DNA of 64,000 bases from Azolla caroliniana (GCA_043228905.1 JBHGNT010000016.1:9920001-9984000); one strand, 5' to 3'; shown: positions 1-10,604, counted from the stretch's first letter. Program-made: numbers and translations. Notes: generated by a model not told the origin, from the sequence alone.

Positions 1-14
1 TTATAGATGCCCCC

Positions 15-103
15 ATGCATATGATGCATGTGGGGTACAAGACATGCATAAAATGCATGATGCATGTTTGCCATTTGGCGATCATGCACTAAATGTGATG
101 CAT
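15..103. repeat. Cluster of ATGCAT hexamers
   Basis: Six ATGCAT palindromes start at 15, 24, 44, 53, 60 and 98, far more than expected by chance in 90 bp. The motif equals the core of the plant RY element (CATGCA), but no gene follows closely, so this may be a simple degenerate repeat. Confidence 0.6.
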
Positions 104-187
104 GATAACCATATTACTCATTTAAGCTCTTATATGAGAATTTTCAACTAAAACTATAATGATAAAAATATAACTTTAAGGAAATGA

Positions 188-247
188 CTTGGCTTAGTGG
201 TAAGTATATTGCTTTTTATCTTGCAGGTGCAAGGTTCAAGTCTTGCT
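188..247 (+). repeat. tRNA-like (SINE-head-like) module with A and B boxes
   Basis: Positions 190-200 read TGGCTTAGTGG, a good pol III A box, and 233-243 read GGTTCAAGTCT, a good B box, about 32 nt apart. The spacing and order fit a tRNA-derived SINE head. It cannot fold as a full cloverleaf, so it is not called a tRNA gene. The same layout occurs antisense at the start of the chromovirus LTRs in this window (for example 26895-26943), so this copy may instead be a reversed LTR end. Confidence 0.5.
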
Positions 248-793
248 TACATCCCTTTCAAAGCACAAAATACTATTAGACTTTTGGACCAAATATCTTT
301 AAAACACCATGCACTGTGATCAACTGACCCGACCGATCCGTCCGATTTGTGCATCCATTCGGTTTGCATCCCGAGGTCGCCGGATGCCAGTAACAGGGTT
401 TGCTGACATCGGTCGGTTGCCGGTTGGATGCTGTCAGCGTGTCCGTCCGTCCGGTCGCCGGTTCCGGTTCTATTGGCGTCCAAAACCAATGAACTTAGCT
501 ACATCCATTTGTCAAGTCATTCTATTTTCCACAAATAGCTTTTGCTCTGCCTTATACATGGTGAGATTCCTATTTGTCCTGTCTATGTGGGATATCTCAT
601 AATATTTTATTTTTTTCTCTTTTTCTTTGCAAACTTTATACCCACATAACTTGACACTTAGATGTCCGTTTGTTATGTAGCAAAGTGCATTCAAAAGCTC
701 TTCAAGACCTCCATCTTTTTGTACCACTATTATTGTTTTATATTTTGTGTGAAGAACCACACTCAATTTTAAACATTTCTCACAATTTTCACA
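248..793. other. No gene recognised
   Basis: A GC-rich patch at about 305-485, rich in CCG/GACCG words, sits between AT-rich stretches. Short open frames here have no recognisable domain. The patch resembles 2980-3480 in composition, which suggests another transposon internal fragment. Confidence 0.4.
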
Positions 794-1100
794 CAATTGG
801 CGAAAATCTTCACAACACCGTAATCTTGGTATTCATCCTGTTTTTCACATTAGTCGTCTAAAACCATTTTTAGGCTCTGGTGATAACACCATCACAATCC
901 ATGATCTTGTAACATTAGAGGATTTTTCTTACAAACCTCATGTTCCTGAACGAATTCTTGATTCTCGTACTAAACGTTTACGTTCTAAAGAGATTCTGCT
1001 ATTAGATAAACCTATTGATGATGCCACATGGGAACACGAGCATATTCTTAAGGCACAATTTCCTCACTTTATATTGCAAGAGTGCAATCTTTTGAAGTAG
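794..1100 (+). pseudogene. Chromovirus (Ty3) pol C-terminal tail with chromodomain relic
   Basis: Read from about 794, the frame gives a tail typical of Ty3 integrases: IHPVFHISRLKPF (end of the integrase GPY/F-type module), then VPERILDSRTKRLRSKE and DDATWEHEHI, and it ends at TAG 1098-1100. ERILD...R..R.KE followed by ATWE is the classic plant chromodomain ending. A few residues are missing between KEILLLDKP and the ATWE block, where family members have VKVxW, so the chromodomain is internally shortened. Nothing upstream of 794 can be assigned, so this is a 5'-truncated fragment. It differs from the chromodomain of the intact element at 26884-32541. Confidence 0.75.
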
Positions 1101-1107
1101 GGGAGTA
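1093..1107 (+). promoter_or_regulatory. Polypurine tract before an LTR
   Basis: The stretch AAGTAGGGGAGTA overlaps the stop codon of the pol tail and directly precedes an LTR start (TGTTATG). This is the expected plus-strand primer position of a Ty3 element. Confidence 0.65.
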
Positions 1108-1623
1108 TGTTATGTACACATAACGTAGGTGAGGATAGGTCACTAATATTTACATAAGTGAAGGCTATGTTCACTAATATTAAAAAGGGGACAAATGTGA
1201 TTGGATAGAAGGAATAATAGTTGCATGCATTATCATGATTTGGACAACCAATGAATGGAGAGCCTTTTAGAAAGGCACATCTATTCAAGGGGCCTAGGAA
1301 AAGGTATAAATATGAGGCTTAGCTACCCTCATAAGCACATTATGTCGGAAGCTTGTTGTCTTAGACACGGGTGGTGCGGGCTAGGCTTTCGTCTCGACGA
1401 TCGTGTTTACCTCTTCCAAGGTATTAGTCATCCTAATATCCGGCGGTATGGGACGTCAGTGGTAGGTTGGCTATGTCTAGATCATAGCTCGAGGGTGGTC
1501 GGGTGGAACAGGTTCTTCTATCCAATCTATTTTCCTTCTTTTACTTTAATTTGGTCTATTGATTAGTAATAGACTCTTAACACTAACCCCCTTGGGAATG
1601 GCTCCACCCCCCACCCATTAACA
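1108..1623 (+). repeat. LTR, TGTTA...TAACA
   Basis: It starts TGTTATGTACACATAACG right after a polypurine tract and ends TAACA at 1623, giving a perfect 5-bp terminal inverted repeat. A TATA box (TATAAATA, 1305-1312) lies inside. The right end is followed directly by CTTTTGGCACGCCTG (1624-1638), nearly the same as the sequence inside the 5' LTR of the Tat-like element (20720-20735, minus strand). The LTR is therefore bordered by a pol tail on the left and a PBS-like motif on the right. An alternative right end is TTAACA at 1582. No second copy lies in the window. Confidence 0.6.
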
Positions 1624-2102
1624 CTTTTGGCACGCCTGAACGGACAACCCTCCCTTTGAGAGGAAGTCTATCCCTCACACTCTGTCTTCATCACTAATCT
1701 CTCACTTTCCCTCTCTACGTGGTGTTTGTGTACCTGTGTTATAGAGTGTAGTTTGTGTGTGGAGTGTCTATGTGAGAGCTAGCCTGCTATGGAGATCTCA
1801 ACACTTCCTTCTACACTCTGATGGGGAAGAGTTTTTCTCAACAACAATGGCAAAGCTTCCTTTAAGAACTTACGAACTAGGTAACTTTAACTAGTTAAAC
1901 CTTCCTCTAAGAACTTAAGAACTGGGTAACTTTAACTAGTTGAAAGAAAGTTAGAGTTTTTCGTTTTCTGCATAGCCTTCTTCCCTGCAATTGAAACTTT
2001 CCATATCCACAGTCCCTTGCACAACATCTTCTACCTGTATCTCTCACTTCCTTTCCCGTTCTCTTCATTTGGGACAGTTTTCATTTCTCCCCCATTTCCA
2101 CG
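1624..2102. other. Leader-like non-coding stretch
   Basis: After the PBS-like motif at 1624-1638 no coding potential is seen. The segment contains CT-rich runs and a near-duplicate of about 60 bp (TTTAAGAACTTACGAACTAGG... near 1859 and again near 1910), as in retrotransposon leaders. Confidence 0.4.
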
Positions 2103-2799
2103 ATGCCTCTGTGCAGGAAAAATCACGGCTATGACCAAAGGTCATATCAGAAGGAGAACGTGCAAATACCCCTGCGAAGCACCAACATATCCATAGACGA
2201 TCAAGCTCTGTGCTACAAGATTCCTCATTGCGCCTCTGCTACTACAACTGGTACTCGTCCTCTTTCACCCCGCCTCATTCGTTGTCAGAGCGACAACACA
2301 CAAAGAATCGTATTAGGAGATCAGTCTTTTCTCCATGGATCCCTAGCCAAATCCTCTCATTGGACCTTTAGATTTTTCTCTACCAAGACGAAGCTCGATA
2401 ATTGGATAGAGCTTAATAACTCTCTAGTGAGAGAGATTTCTTCTCTGAGGTCTTCTCGCTCAGAGGCAAAACAAAAGCTCTCTGACCTCAATGGCGAGGT
2501 CAAATGCTTGGTGAATGAGTGGAACGTCATGGCATCATCCATCCACTCCAGAGAAAGAAATTCTTCTTTCTCAGAAGCGCTCTGCAGAGGAGAAGAACAA
2601 GGACGTAGAGAATTCTTTGACTGAATGTATGATCAGAGAGAAAGAGCTCCATCAATCTCTTCATGTTGTGAAGACCGAGGTTTCTAAGGCCAAAGAGAAG
2701 ATGGAGGAGATGGCCTCTCGTATGGAGATGGTTAATGCAGACAAACAGAAGATGATTCTGGAACACAGTGCTCGCATGGAAGAAGTTAATTCAAGGTAA
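2103..2799 (+). pseudogene. Frameshifted coiled-coil protein relic
   Basis: Two overlapping frames make one broken protein. The first (2103-2624) runs through a low-complexity N-terminus into a charged region (LNNSLVREISSLRSSRSEAK). The second (from about 2545 to 2799) continues it as REKEILLSQKRSAEEKNKDV, a strongly heptad-like, E/K-rich coiled coil of about 80 residues. The switch is near 2555-2575, where the first frame turns into RNSSFSEALCRG. No enzyme domain is visible. It resembles in style the coiled-coil frame downstream of pol in the Tat-like element (12785-15730), but no clear shared motif was found. Function is unknown; it is probably part of a non-autonomous LTR element beginning at 1108. 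Confidence 0.45.
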
Positions 2800-3779
2800 A
2801 GAGAGATGGTTATGGCTTCTTCCATCATCACCACTCGCAACAACTATCGATCCTATTCAAGCCTCATCAGTCCCGTCAAATCAGCACCACCTTCTACTCT
2901 CTCAAGCACTCCATCAATATCTTCCACTGATCTTCATCTTAGAAACTCCGTATCATCGAGAAAGCAGGCCACAATTACCTCCGAGGGCACAACCTCCTCC
3001 TGCCATAGCCAGCCAGACAGATGGTTCGACAACCGGCACAGGATGAATGATGGCCAATGTCTGACGGAGCGGACGGACGATGACAGAGCCAACCATTGAA
3101 CAGTAGCGGCCGACGTCCGAGAACCGTTCGGACAACCGGCAGAGAGATGGCGGACGAGGGGAGACGGACCTGAACAGACTGATGACCGATCAGACAGTCG
3201 ACAAGATGGCAACTGCCGCAGTCAAAGACGGCCATAGGCAGAGCTGGACAAAGACACTCGGAAGTGGCTGAGACAGCCGACTACACGGGGATGGCCGGCG
3301 GCCAATAACCATCAACCGAACCGGTGCGGCCGAGAGTACGGCTGAGACACGCATCCGAGAAGAGGGCCGAGACGTGTGGCCGAAAGTGCAGCCGAGACGC
3401 ACGACCGAACAGCCACCCAAGAGAAATTGTCCGACAACCGACGAAACAGAGATGACCAGGATGGACAGAGATACAAACAGAGTCAATGAGAGAAGAGAGA
3501 AGAAGGAAAGGAGAAGTCGAAGAAGCCAGAGGAGAACATGAAAGCAAGAGAGAAAGAGAAAGGGGGAGACAGGAAAATTACAATAACTCGAGGGCACGTA
3601 GTCGAATTTCAAAAGCTCAAGCACAACAAAGAGAATTTTAAAAATTAGAGGGCGAAAATAAAATTTCTAAAATTTGGGGGTAAAAACGAAAATTTCTAAA
3701 ACCAAGGGGTACAAATCATGAAATTCGAAAACACAACTCACATGATAAAAGAAAAAATACACAAACACACAACCGAAAA
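2800..3779. other. No gene recognised
   Basis: It starts with serine- and proline-rich broken frames and continues as a purine-rich, GACCG/GAGAC-rich stretch (about 2980-3560), then AT-rich sequence. No domain is seen in any frame. It is probably degraded retrotransposon internal or leader sequence. Confidence 0.4.
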
Positions 3780-4735
3780 ATGGAAATCTCTAGATGCGTC
3801 ACGGCATCGGCCTTAGAGGAAATCAATGTCGGGACTTCCAACACACCGCGTCCTCTCTGGATTGCGAAGGAATTACCTCCTTCAGAAAAGGCGGCCATGA
3901 TCAACCTATTGCATGAATATAAAGATGTCTTCGCATGGTCTCAAGAGGATATGAAGGGTCTGGTTCCAAAATTCTACTAGCACCAGATTAACTTGGCGAC
4001 GGATGCAACGCCCGTCTAGCAAAGGCGTTATCGCACGAACCCCAATTACGCGGCTCGCGTAAAAGAAGAAATAGAAAAGCTCTTGAAAATCAGGTTCATC
4101 AAACCAGTCAAGCAGGCAACGTGGTTGAGTCTGATTGTCATTGTCCAAAGAAGAACGGCAAAATTCGTGTCTGCGTCGACTATCAAAAACTAAACATGGT
4201 AACAATAACATATGCTTTTCCCCTACCCTTCACGGATGACATACTCAACGTCGTAGCTGGGCACAAAATGTACAGTTTTCTAGATGGGTTCAATGGCTAC
4301 AATCAGATCCGGATGCATCCCGACAACCAGGAAAAGATAGCTTTCATGATGGATTGGGGAGTATTCATAGTCGTAGTGATGATTGTTGGGCTTACAACAG
4401 CGCCTGCGACATTTCAGCGCATCATCACTGAACTTTTTGGCGAATACATACCCGCCTTTATGCAAGTGTTCCTCGAAGACTTCACAGTGTACGGTGCATG
4501 GGACGAGCACCTACAGCACCTCCGGTTTTGCTTGCACGGCTTAGCCTTTAATCCCACCAAATGCGTGTTCAGTGTAACAAGTGGTGCTCTCCTCGAACAC
4601 ATTGTAAGTCGTGAAGGCATTGCGGTTGATCTAGGGAAGATCAAGGCCATCATCGAGGCTTCGACCCCAAAGAACGTGAAGGCCCTAAGTCGTTTTCTTG
4701 GACAAGTACGTTGGCACAGTCCAAAGAGACCCCGA
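3780..4735 (+). pseudogene. Tat/Athila-like Ty3 reverse transcriptase relic
   Basis: The frame from 3780 has VTASALEEINVG and YKDVFAWSQEDMKGL, which align with the start of pol of the full-length element at 16969-18738 (ASALDEVNVGTG, YKDVFAWAHEDMKGL). After in-frame stops at 3978-3980 (replacing H or Q) and about 4018, and a frameshift near 4130, the RT core follows: VCVDYQKLNMVTI, FLDGFNGYNQIRMHP and FLEDF. FLEDF replaces the catalytic FLDDF, so the enzyme would be dead even if it were expressed. The sequence breaks at about 4700-4750, where a phrase (ACCCCAAAGAACG...AAGGCCCTAAG) occurs twice. From there the text jumps to integrase, skipping RNase H. Confidence 0.8.
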
Positions 4736-5340
4736 CCCCAAAGAACGCAAAGGCCCTAAGCCGTTCACCAACCACTACGCCGTAGTCCACAAAAAGAGTA
4801 TCGCGTACTACCCTAAGATGAATGGGCTAGCGGAGTCGATGAACAAAACCTTACCGAACATTTTAAAGAAGATTGTCAACGAAAATTGCACGGATTGGGA
4901 TACAAAGCTTCATAGTCCCCTATGGGCATATCAAACAAGTTTTAAAACCAGTATCTAGTCCACCCCATTTCGGTGGACTCAGAGCCGTAATGCCCGTCAA
5001 GTTCCAGGTTCTCAGCTTACGAATACAGATCCCGGAACGCCTTCCCGAAAAATAGTCGGAACAAAGACGATTGCAGCAACTCCTCGAACTCGGCGAAGAC
5101 AAGGTGCTAAGCATCGTGGTCTTGGAACAGGAACAACACCGTCGAAAGGCGTTGGTTGATCGGCATCGAGGGGGTAACGAGAAGTTTTTCGAAATCAGAA
5201 AAGCCATCCTCGTGTTCCAAACACGCATGGGAAAAATGCCCGAAAAATGCCGATTTCGGTGGACATGGCCATATTGGATAATTAATGTTGGAAACAGTAT
5301 TTTCGAGCTCGACACTCTCGCGGGGGAAGTTTTATGACAA
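4736..5340 (+). pseudogene. Tat/Athila-like Ty3 integrase C-terminal relic
   Basis: NHYAVVHKKSIAYYPKMNGL at about 4770 corresponds to the integrase core around the catalytic glutamate of the element at 16376-16876 (HYAVVHKKSTPYYPQANGLAES). It is followed by NILKKIVNENCTDWDTKL. A stop at about 4957 and a frame change lead to MPVKFQVLSLRIQI and a charged segment ending AILVFQTRMGKMPEKCRF (about 4990-5275), the integrase tail. The N-terminal zinc-binding part and the first two catalytic aspartates are deleted. Confidence 0.75.
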
Positions 5341-5835
5341 AAGTTCAACGGCTACTGGGACCCACACTATCGAACCCTTTTAGAAACACTGCGAAATTAA
5401 TGGATGAAAACGCCGGCCCACTCCCTACCAAATCAATTTTAGGGGGTGGACCCGTAGCTCATTAATGCGACCCCATTTTGTAATCATGTACCGTTTATGT
5501 ATCATAGTAACAACCATTACCATTAGCTGTGGAAGGGTAAAAAAGAAAAAGAAGAAAGGCATTCATAACTATTTAAAGATCTTGCATGCAGGCGCATATC
5601 CCAAGAAAGTAAGTACCGCTCAGTCACACACATGCACAACATGGCTTGACGAATCTTGAACGCTAACATTCCAACCTCACAAAAAGGGAATTCGAGCCAT
5701 TTCTCTGCACATAGCAGAAGCTCTCATCGCTCCCAAAGACCCTCCTACCCTCCTCGCTCCCTTCCTTGAGCCCGCTCCCCTTGTTCTTCCCAACACACAA
5801 ACAACCCTTCTGCGCCTCCAGACACTGAAGGAACC
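5341..5835. other. Non-coding spacer of the Tat-like relic
   Basis: No domain is seen. In the full-length copy the matching interval (15731-16051) is likewise a non-coding spacer between integrase and the downstream frame. Confidence 0.45.
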
Positions 5836-6720
5836 ATGCCGATCGACATGTCACCTACTCTCTGATGATGGCTCCATGACCACGGCCTCGTAGAATACAT
5901 CCGAGTAGTGGAAGCACCACCCCACCCCAACTCCCATGAAATGACGATGCAAATCAACATAAATACGATCATGAACACCACAATCCGGAAAAAATTGGGC
6001 CTGACCTCGACATGGGAACGCCACTTCGAGATCCCTCCCATCGAGGTCCTCGAACAATACTTTGGCGAATACTCCCTCTCGGCCAAAGACTATAGGACAT
6101 GGGACGCCCTTGATCTGTTCTTCCGACAAATCGCGAAGTTCCAGGTGGAGGTGGGGTGTGTACACCCCAACGTGTATGCGATGCCGAAGTAGAAGGCCAA
6201 CATCATCATTTCAACTTTCAAAGGGCGCACCGTTGATTGGGGCATTATCACAAGGTCGTCCCTACGTGAAGTACTCCATGCCTTCCAGGCAGGTAAGAAG
6301 CTCCGCCCGATAATACACCAATATTTCACAAGATTGTTTCCCCCACCGGCTCTCCAAGCTCCTGGCTTGGCCCGTCCTTCGTCACCTCCGCATGAGCAGA
6401 AGCGGCGGCTTAAGGACCTTGCTATGATAGAATGGGAGGAAGAAGGCAACATCCAGGCCCCGAAGACTGTCATCCCACCAAACGAGCAGTGGATCACTCC
6501 CATTCAAGAGGAAACCAACAAGCAAAGAAGCAACCCCAAGCCCAAACGCCATCGACTAGATCGAAAAAACGGTTGGGGTTTGGTAAAAGCCTCGGCCCCA
6601 CAACCTAGCCCTGCAGTAACGGTCGTGGTAGAGCCCACACAGGTGTTCAAGGAAATTCCGCAGTCCCAATCAACCTTGACCGGAAATACAGAGAGAGGTG
6701 AAGGCATCCTCACGTTCGAT
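5836..6720 (+). pseudogene. Relic of the downstream coiled-coil frame (ORF3) of the Tat-like family
   Basis: It aligns with the N-terminal 300 residues of the frame at 15730-14450: EAPPHPN/EAPPHPD, IRKKLGLTS/IRKKLEVSS, ERHFEIPPIEVLEQYF/ERHFEIPPIEALQRYF, VGCVHPNVYAMPK/VGCVHVNAYGMPK, then a basic patch KPKRHRLDRKNGWGLVK/RPKRRRLDRKDGRGLVK. There is a stop after YAMPK (6190-6192) and further breaks. Conservation of this block in two separate copies shows it was a real gene of the family. Its function is unknown. It sits where Athila elements carry an env-like frame, but no signal peptide or membrane segment is visible. Confidence 0.75.
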
Positions 6721-6981
6721 AATGTCGTGATGATGACGAATGATGCAAACATATGTGCCGCTATGGAGCAAGAGATGCACACACTCACAGAAAATGAGAT
6801 GTGGGATTTAGTGGATGTATCAAAAGGAGTGAAGTTGATCGGTAGTCGGTGGGTATACAAGGTTAAATATAACACCGACAGCTCCGTCAACAGGTACAAG
6901 GCCCAATTAGTGGCCAAGGGCTATGCCCAACAGCACGACATCAAGAAACTAGACAGTATATGTACACGATTCAAGCTTTAA
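6334..6981 (+). pseudogene. Chimeric open frame: ORF3 fragment fused to copia reverse transcriptase
   Basis: One uninterrupted frame of 215 codons. Residues 1 to about 125 are ORF3-type sequence of the Tat-like family, with the basic PKPKRHRLDRK patch. From about residue 130 it becomes the N-terminal block of a Ty1/copia RT: MEQEMHTLTENEMWDLVD, GSRWVYKVKYNTD and [18 protein letters not shown]. The RT stops before any catalytic motif, and the frame ends at TAA 6979-6981. Joining of two unrelated transposons explains it. There is no sign that it is a functional gene. Confidence 0.7.
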
Positions 6982-6996
6982 TGGAAAGCTTTATTA

Positions 6997-6997
<1 letters not shown>

Positions 6998-7039
<42 letters not shown>
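6998..7039. repeat. (CT)n microsatellite at a rearrangement junction
   Basis: About 20 CT units. They form the left edge of an inverted copia B LTR fragment. The direct copy of this LTR also ends in its GA tract (21934-21950). Confidence 0.85.
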
Positions 7040-7042
<3 letters not shown>

Positions 7043-7185
7043 GATACAATACGCAGAACCTGAGGATGAGTTCTTCGTCACTCTTTACAATGTTAGGTAT
7101 TCGCTTATATACTAAGCCCTAACTTATTGACGAGTTCACACTTGGACGGATACAATTTGGAAGGAGTCGGCCTTTTATGCCAACA
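7040..7185 (-). repeat. Inverted 5' fragment of copia B LTR
   Basis: Read on the minus strand it begins TGTTGGCATAAAAGGCCGAC at 7185 and runs to the CT/GA tract. It matches the 3' LTR start at 21790-21933 with few differences. Its orientation is opposite to the copia B body, which shows that this block was inverted together with the chromovirus sequence at 7186-8578. Confidence 0.85.
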
Positions 7186-8578
7186 TTCTTAAGACTCACA
7201 AAAGTCGTGTCTGCTTCTTTAGACCAAACAAAGGACTGCCCCTTCTTCATAAGTTGTGTGAGAGGCAGAATAAGCTTTGAGTAATCCTGTATAAACTTGC
7301 GGTAGAAATTGGGGAAGCCTAAAAAGCATTGCACATCTCGCAACGAACATGGAGTTTGCCATTCTACCACCATTTTGACCTTAGGTGGATCCATAGACAT
7401 GCTTTCCGAGGAAATGACATAGCGTAGAAATTCCACCTGGTTGCACTCGAAACTACAATTTTCTAGTTTTGCATAAAGACCATGTTCTCGAAGTCGTTTT
7501 AGAACTAATAGTACATGAGAATCATGTTCTTCTTGAGTCTTCGAATAAACCAGTAGATCATCCATATAGATGCTCAAACAAATATCCAAGAGATCTCTGA
7601 ATATATCATTTGCCATGTGTTGGGAGACTATTGGTGCATTAGTGAGACCGAATGGCATAAACGTATACTCAAAGTGCCCATATCTAGTGGGAAACATGGT
7701 CTTCCATTTATCTCCTGGTTAGATCCGTACGAGGTTATATGCTCCTCGTAAGTTGATCTTTATGAAGAACTTTTCACCATTGATCCATTCTAAAAAACTC
7801 GAGATAAGGGGAAGTGCATACCTATTCTTGATGGTGACCTTATTCAAGCCATGGTAATCTACGACGAGACGAAGTGATCCATCCTTTTTCTTAACAAAGA
7901 AAATGGGTGTGCCGGCTGAAGATTTCGAATGTCGAATGAAACTATTTGCCAAATTCTCCTCTATGTAGGGTCGATGACTTCTAGCTCAATTGGTGAGAAG
8001 TTGTTGATCGGTCCCCATGGTGGCTCTTTTCCCGGTTGTAAATCAATGGGACAATCATATGATCAGTGGTGAGGAAGCATGCTGGCTTGTACCTTATCGA
8101 ACATGTTGGCATAATGACGATACTTCTCTAGAAGTTGAACTGTGGATTCCTCTTTAGTGGTGTTGGAAGGTTTTACTGATACTGTGAAGACAAACATTGC
8201 TTCCTTGCATCCTTCCTCACGCAATTGTTGTAGCGAAATGGTTGCAATCCTATGAGTAGGTCCTTGGGTTTGTCGATACCCGATTTCTTCTTTTCTCCAA
8301 TCTATGTCTGGGTTATGTAATTCAAACCATGGTAATCCCAAGACAATTGGATGATCTGGACTACTAATTATATTAAATGATACTACACACACTAAATTAT
8401 CTAGGACACATGAAATGGGACGATCATCAATAACTTCTACGATATCTGATGAGCTTGGGAAAAATTCCTCTCCATGAAACAAGAGTTGGCTCAAATCTAA
8501 GAGTGCTAAGACATCTACTGGAGGAGTACTTTTAGTATTAACCATTACTTGAGCTAAGAACACATTGTACATATCTGT
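7186..8578 (-). pseudogene. Chromovirus G protease-reverse transcriptase relic (inverted block)
   Basis: On the minus strand from about 8575, NVFLAQVMVNTKSTPPVDVL aligns with the pol start of the intact element (28620 onward), but the protease DSGAN is replaced by DLSQL. The following part (VLGLPWFELHNPDIDW, THRIATISLQQLREEG) is recognisable. After breaks come [20 protein letters not shown] (about 7860-7920) and the RT palm with YMDDLLVYSKTQEEHDSH (from 7697), VEFLRYVIS and LPLTQLMKKGQSFVWSKEAD. It stops exactly at the LTR of copia B. RNase H and integrase of the same element continue on the opposite strand at 21950. Frame breaks occur near 7710 and 7955-8060. Confidence 0.85.
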
Positions 8579-8644
8579 GTGTTGATCTGTTGTGCTTAAC
8601 CGATTGGTCCTCAATAATGTTTCCGCATATACACATATACATCA
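8579..8644 (+). repeat. Residual 3' end of copia B 5' LTR
   Basis: About 65 bp ending ...ACATCA just before a primer binding site. This is the part of the 5' LTR left in place after the start of that LTR was inverted (7040-7185). The left limit is inferred from where chromovirus homology stops. Confidence 0.5.
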
Positions 8645-8646
8645 AC

Positions 8647-8658
8647 TGGTATCAGAGT
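8647..8658 (+). promoter_or_regulatory. Primer binding site of copia B (initiator tRNA-Met type)
   Basis: TGGTATCAGAGT, complementary to the 3' end of initiator tRNA-Met with one change in the last base. This is the usual PBS of plant copia elements. Confidence 0.85.
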
Positions 8659-8728
8659 GACCTTGTTGCGGCAACAACAGACAATAGATAGAGGCTAAAA
8701 GAAAAGACCAGGTTAGCAAATCTCACTT

Positions 8729-9295
8729 TCACAGAAAGAATATGGCTTCACGAAAGGAGTTGAAATCAGAAAATTCGACGACAAAAATTTTGCTTTATGG
8801 AAGAAGATGATGCAGGATGTGCTAATCATTCGAAGACAGGTCGAAGCTATTTGACACAACGAAAACCCTGCTTCAATGACAACTGGGGAGTGGAGATCAA
8901 TGGGCGAAATCGCACACTCCACCATCTGAATGCACCTAGCCAAAAACGTCTATTTCAGCATGGTGAAAGAGATGACAACATTCTCATTGTGGGAGAAGCT
9001 ACAAGCCGTATATGAGAAGAAATCCTCATCTTCGAAATTGATTTTGATCAAACAACTTTTCAACATGAAGATGAGAGAAGCTTATCTAGCGACCTCCCAC
9101 ATCAACACCTTCAGCCGAGTGTTGTCAGAACTCTCCTCACAAGGGATCAACTTCGAAGAAGAAGTTAAAGCCCTTGCCCTCCTATCGAGCTTGCCAGCGA
9201 GTTGGGAGGTATTTTTCACGACATATGCCAACAACCGACTGATCCTAAATCTGGACGAAACAATCGGCCAAGTCCTCACAAAGGACATTCGGTGA
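8729..9295 (+). pseudogene. Copia B gag relic
   Basis: Fragments in shifting frames give FDDKNFALWKKMMQDVLI (typical UBN2-type Gag start), then from about 8930 a longer frame with MVKEMTTFSLWEKLQAVYEK, LIKQLFNMKMREAYLATSHI, LSSLPASWEVFFTTY and LNLDETIGQVLTKDIR, ending at TGA 9293-9295. This is the Gag core of a Ty1/copia element. It is broken by at least two stops before 8930, so no full Gag can be made. Confidence 0.8.
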
Positions 9296-9301
9296 AAATC
9301 G

Positions 9302-10604
9302 ATGGGACTAACTATCGATGAGTCGGCAAAATCCCACCACTCGACCGAGTTGTTCGACCCACAGAGTCAAACAAGAGAACAAGCCGACAGAACCAGTCGG
9401 AACACCAACCGATCGAAAACGAGGGGAGACCAACAACAGTCGAAGTCAAGAACAGGCCGATCAAGCGAATTCTGCATGCATTGCAGAAAAATTGGCCATA
9501 GTGTTTTCGACTGTTGGTCCATCAAGAAGAAAGAGAGTGGTCAGCAATCCGAGCGTAATCGAGGACGTTCCGACTTGGACAACTCTCTAGTCGGCAACCA
9601 AATCAATGTTTCTGACACCCAATCTGGAGAAATTCTCTCCTTAGAGGACTCGATGATCAGAGAAGTCCTTTATATTGCACAAGATGCACATACGTGGTTA
9701 CTAGACTCCGATGCCACATTCCACGTGACCCCCAACATCAAATGGTTTTCGAACTATTTAGACGACACCATTGGCACAATCCGATTGGGTAATGAGCAGG
9801 AGTGCAAGATAATCGAAACTGGAGAGGTTCCCATCAGATTTCCAAACAGCAACACAATAACCCTACACCAAGTTCGGCATGTACCCGATCTAAAAAGGAG
9901 TCTGGTCTCCATCGGCATGCTAGCCGGAGACGGGTACCGAACGACTCTGCATGAGTCGACATGGGTGATCAGCCAAGGAAACCTCAAAATCGGGAGTGGG
10001 TACAAGTATAACAATCTATACCCATTGATGGCGATCAACCCTGAAGGGGCCGTGAACGTAGCCAAAAAGACCGACCCAAACCTATGGCATGGCCAACTTG
10101 GTCATATGTCTCAAGCCGGACTTGATCGGCTGATGGCGGTGGGCTACATCCCGAAACTCCAAGCGAAGATGAACTTCTGTGAGCATTGTCGATATGGGAA
10201 ATAGACCCGAAGTATGCACACTCTCCATTACGAGACGGTATGACAACCCTTAGAGCTCGTGCACATAGACATATGTGGGCCCATACCAGAGTGATCACTA
10301 GGAGGCTCCCGGTACTTCATCACATTCGTAGATGACTGTACATGGAAAGTTTGGGCATATTCCATCAAGTCCAAAGATGAAGCGCTCAAGGTCTTCACTC
10401 GATGGATATCTGAAGTGGAGAACTGGTCGGGATATAGAGTGAAGACACTCCGATCCGACAACGGAGGAGAGTACACCTCCAGAGCCTTCAAACAATACCT
10501 GTCCAAAAAAGGGATCCGACATCAAAAGACCATTCCCTACACACCCATGTAGAATGGGGTGGATGAACGGATCAACCGAACGATCCAGGAGAGGGTGACA
10601 GAAA
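9302..10604 (+). pseudogene. Copia B nucleocapsid-protease-integrase relic
   Basis: A 300-codon open frame (9302-10204) has a zinc knuckle (CMHCRKIGHSVFDC, CX2CX4HX4C), a protease site changed to DSDAT (family DSGAS/T), and the integrase N-terminal region LWHGQLGHMSQAGL...CEHC (HHCC type). A stop at 10202-10204 is followed, in the same general reading, by ELVHIDICGPIPE and TLRSDNGGEYTSRAF, the integrase core with its two aspartates. The region near the glutamate reads ...YTPM-stop-NGVDERINRTIQE, with D at the catalytic E position. It is inactive through the D/S protease change and several stops. Confidence 0.85.

Noticed and set aside
188-247. Functional tRNA gene
   Set aside because: A and B boxes are present, but acceptor and anticodon stems do not pair, so only a tRNA-like or SINE-like module is supported.
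2980-3640. Frames of 80-144 codons on the minus strand
   Set aside because: Low-complexity Leu/Ser/Arg readings of a purine-rich repeat-like stretch, with no domain.
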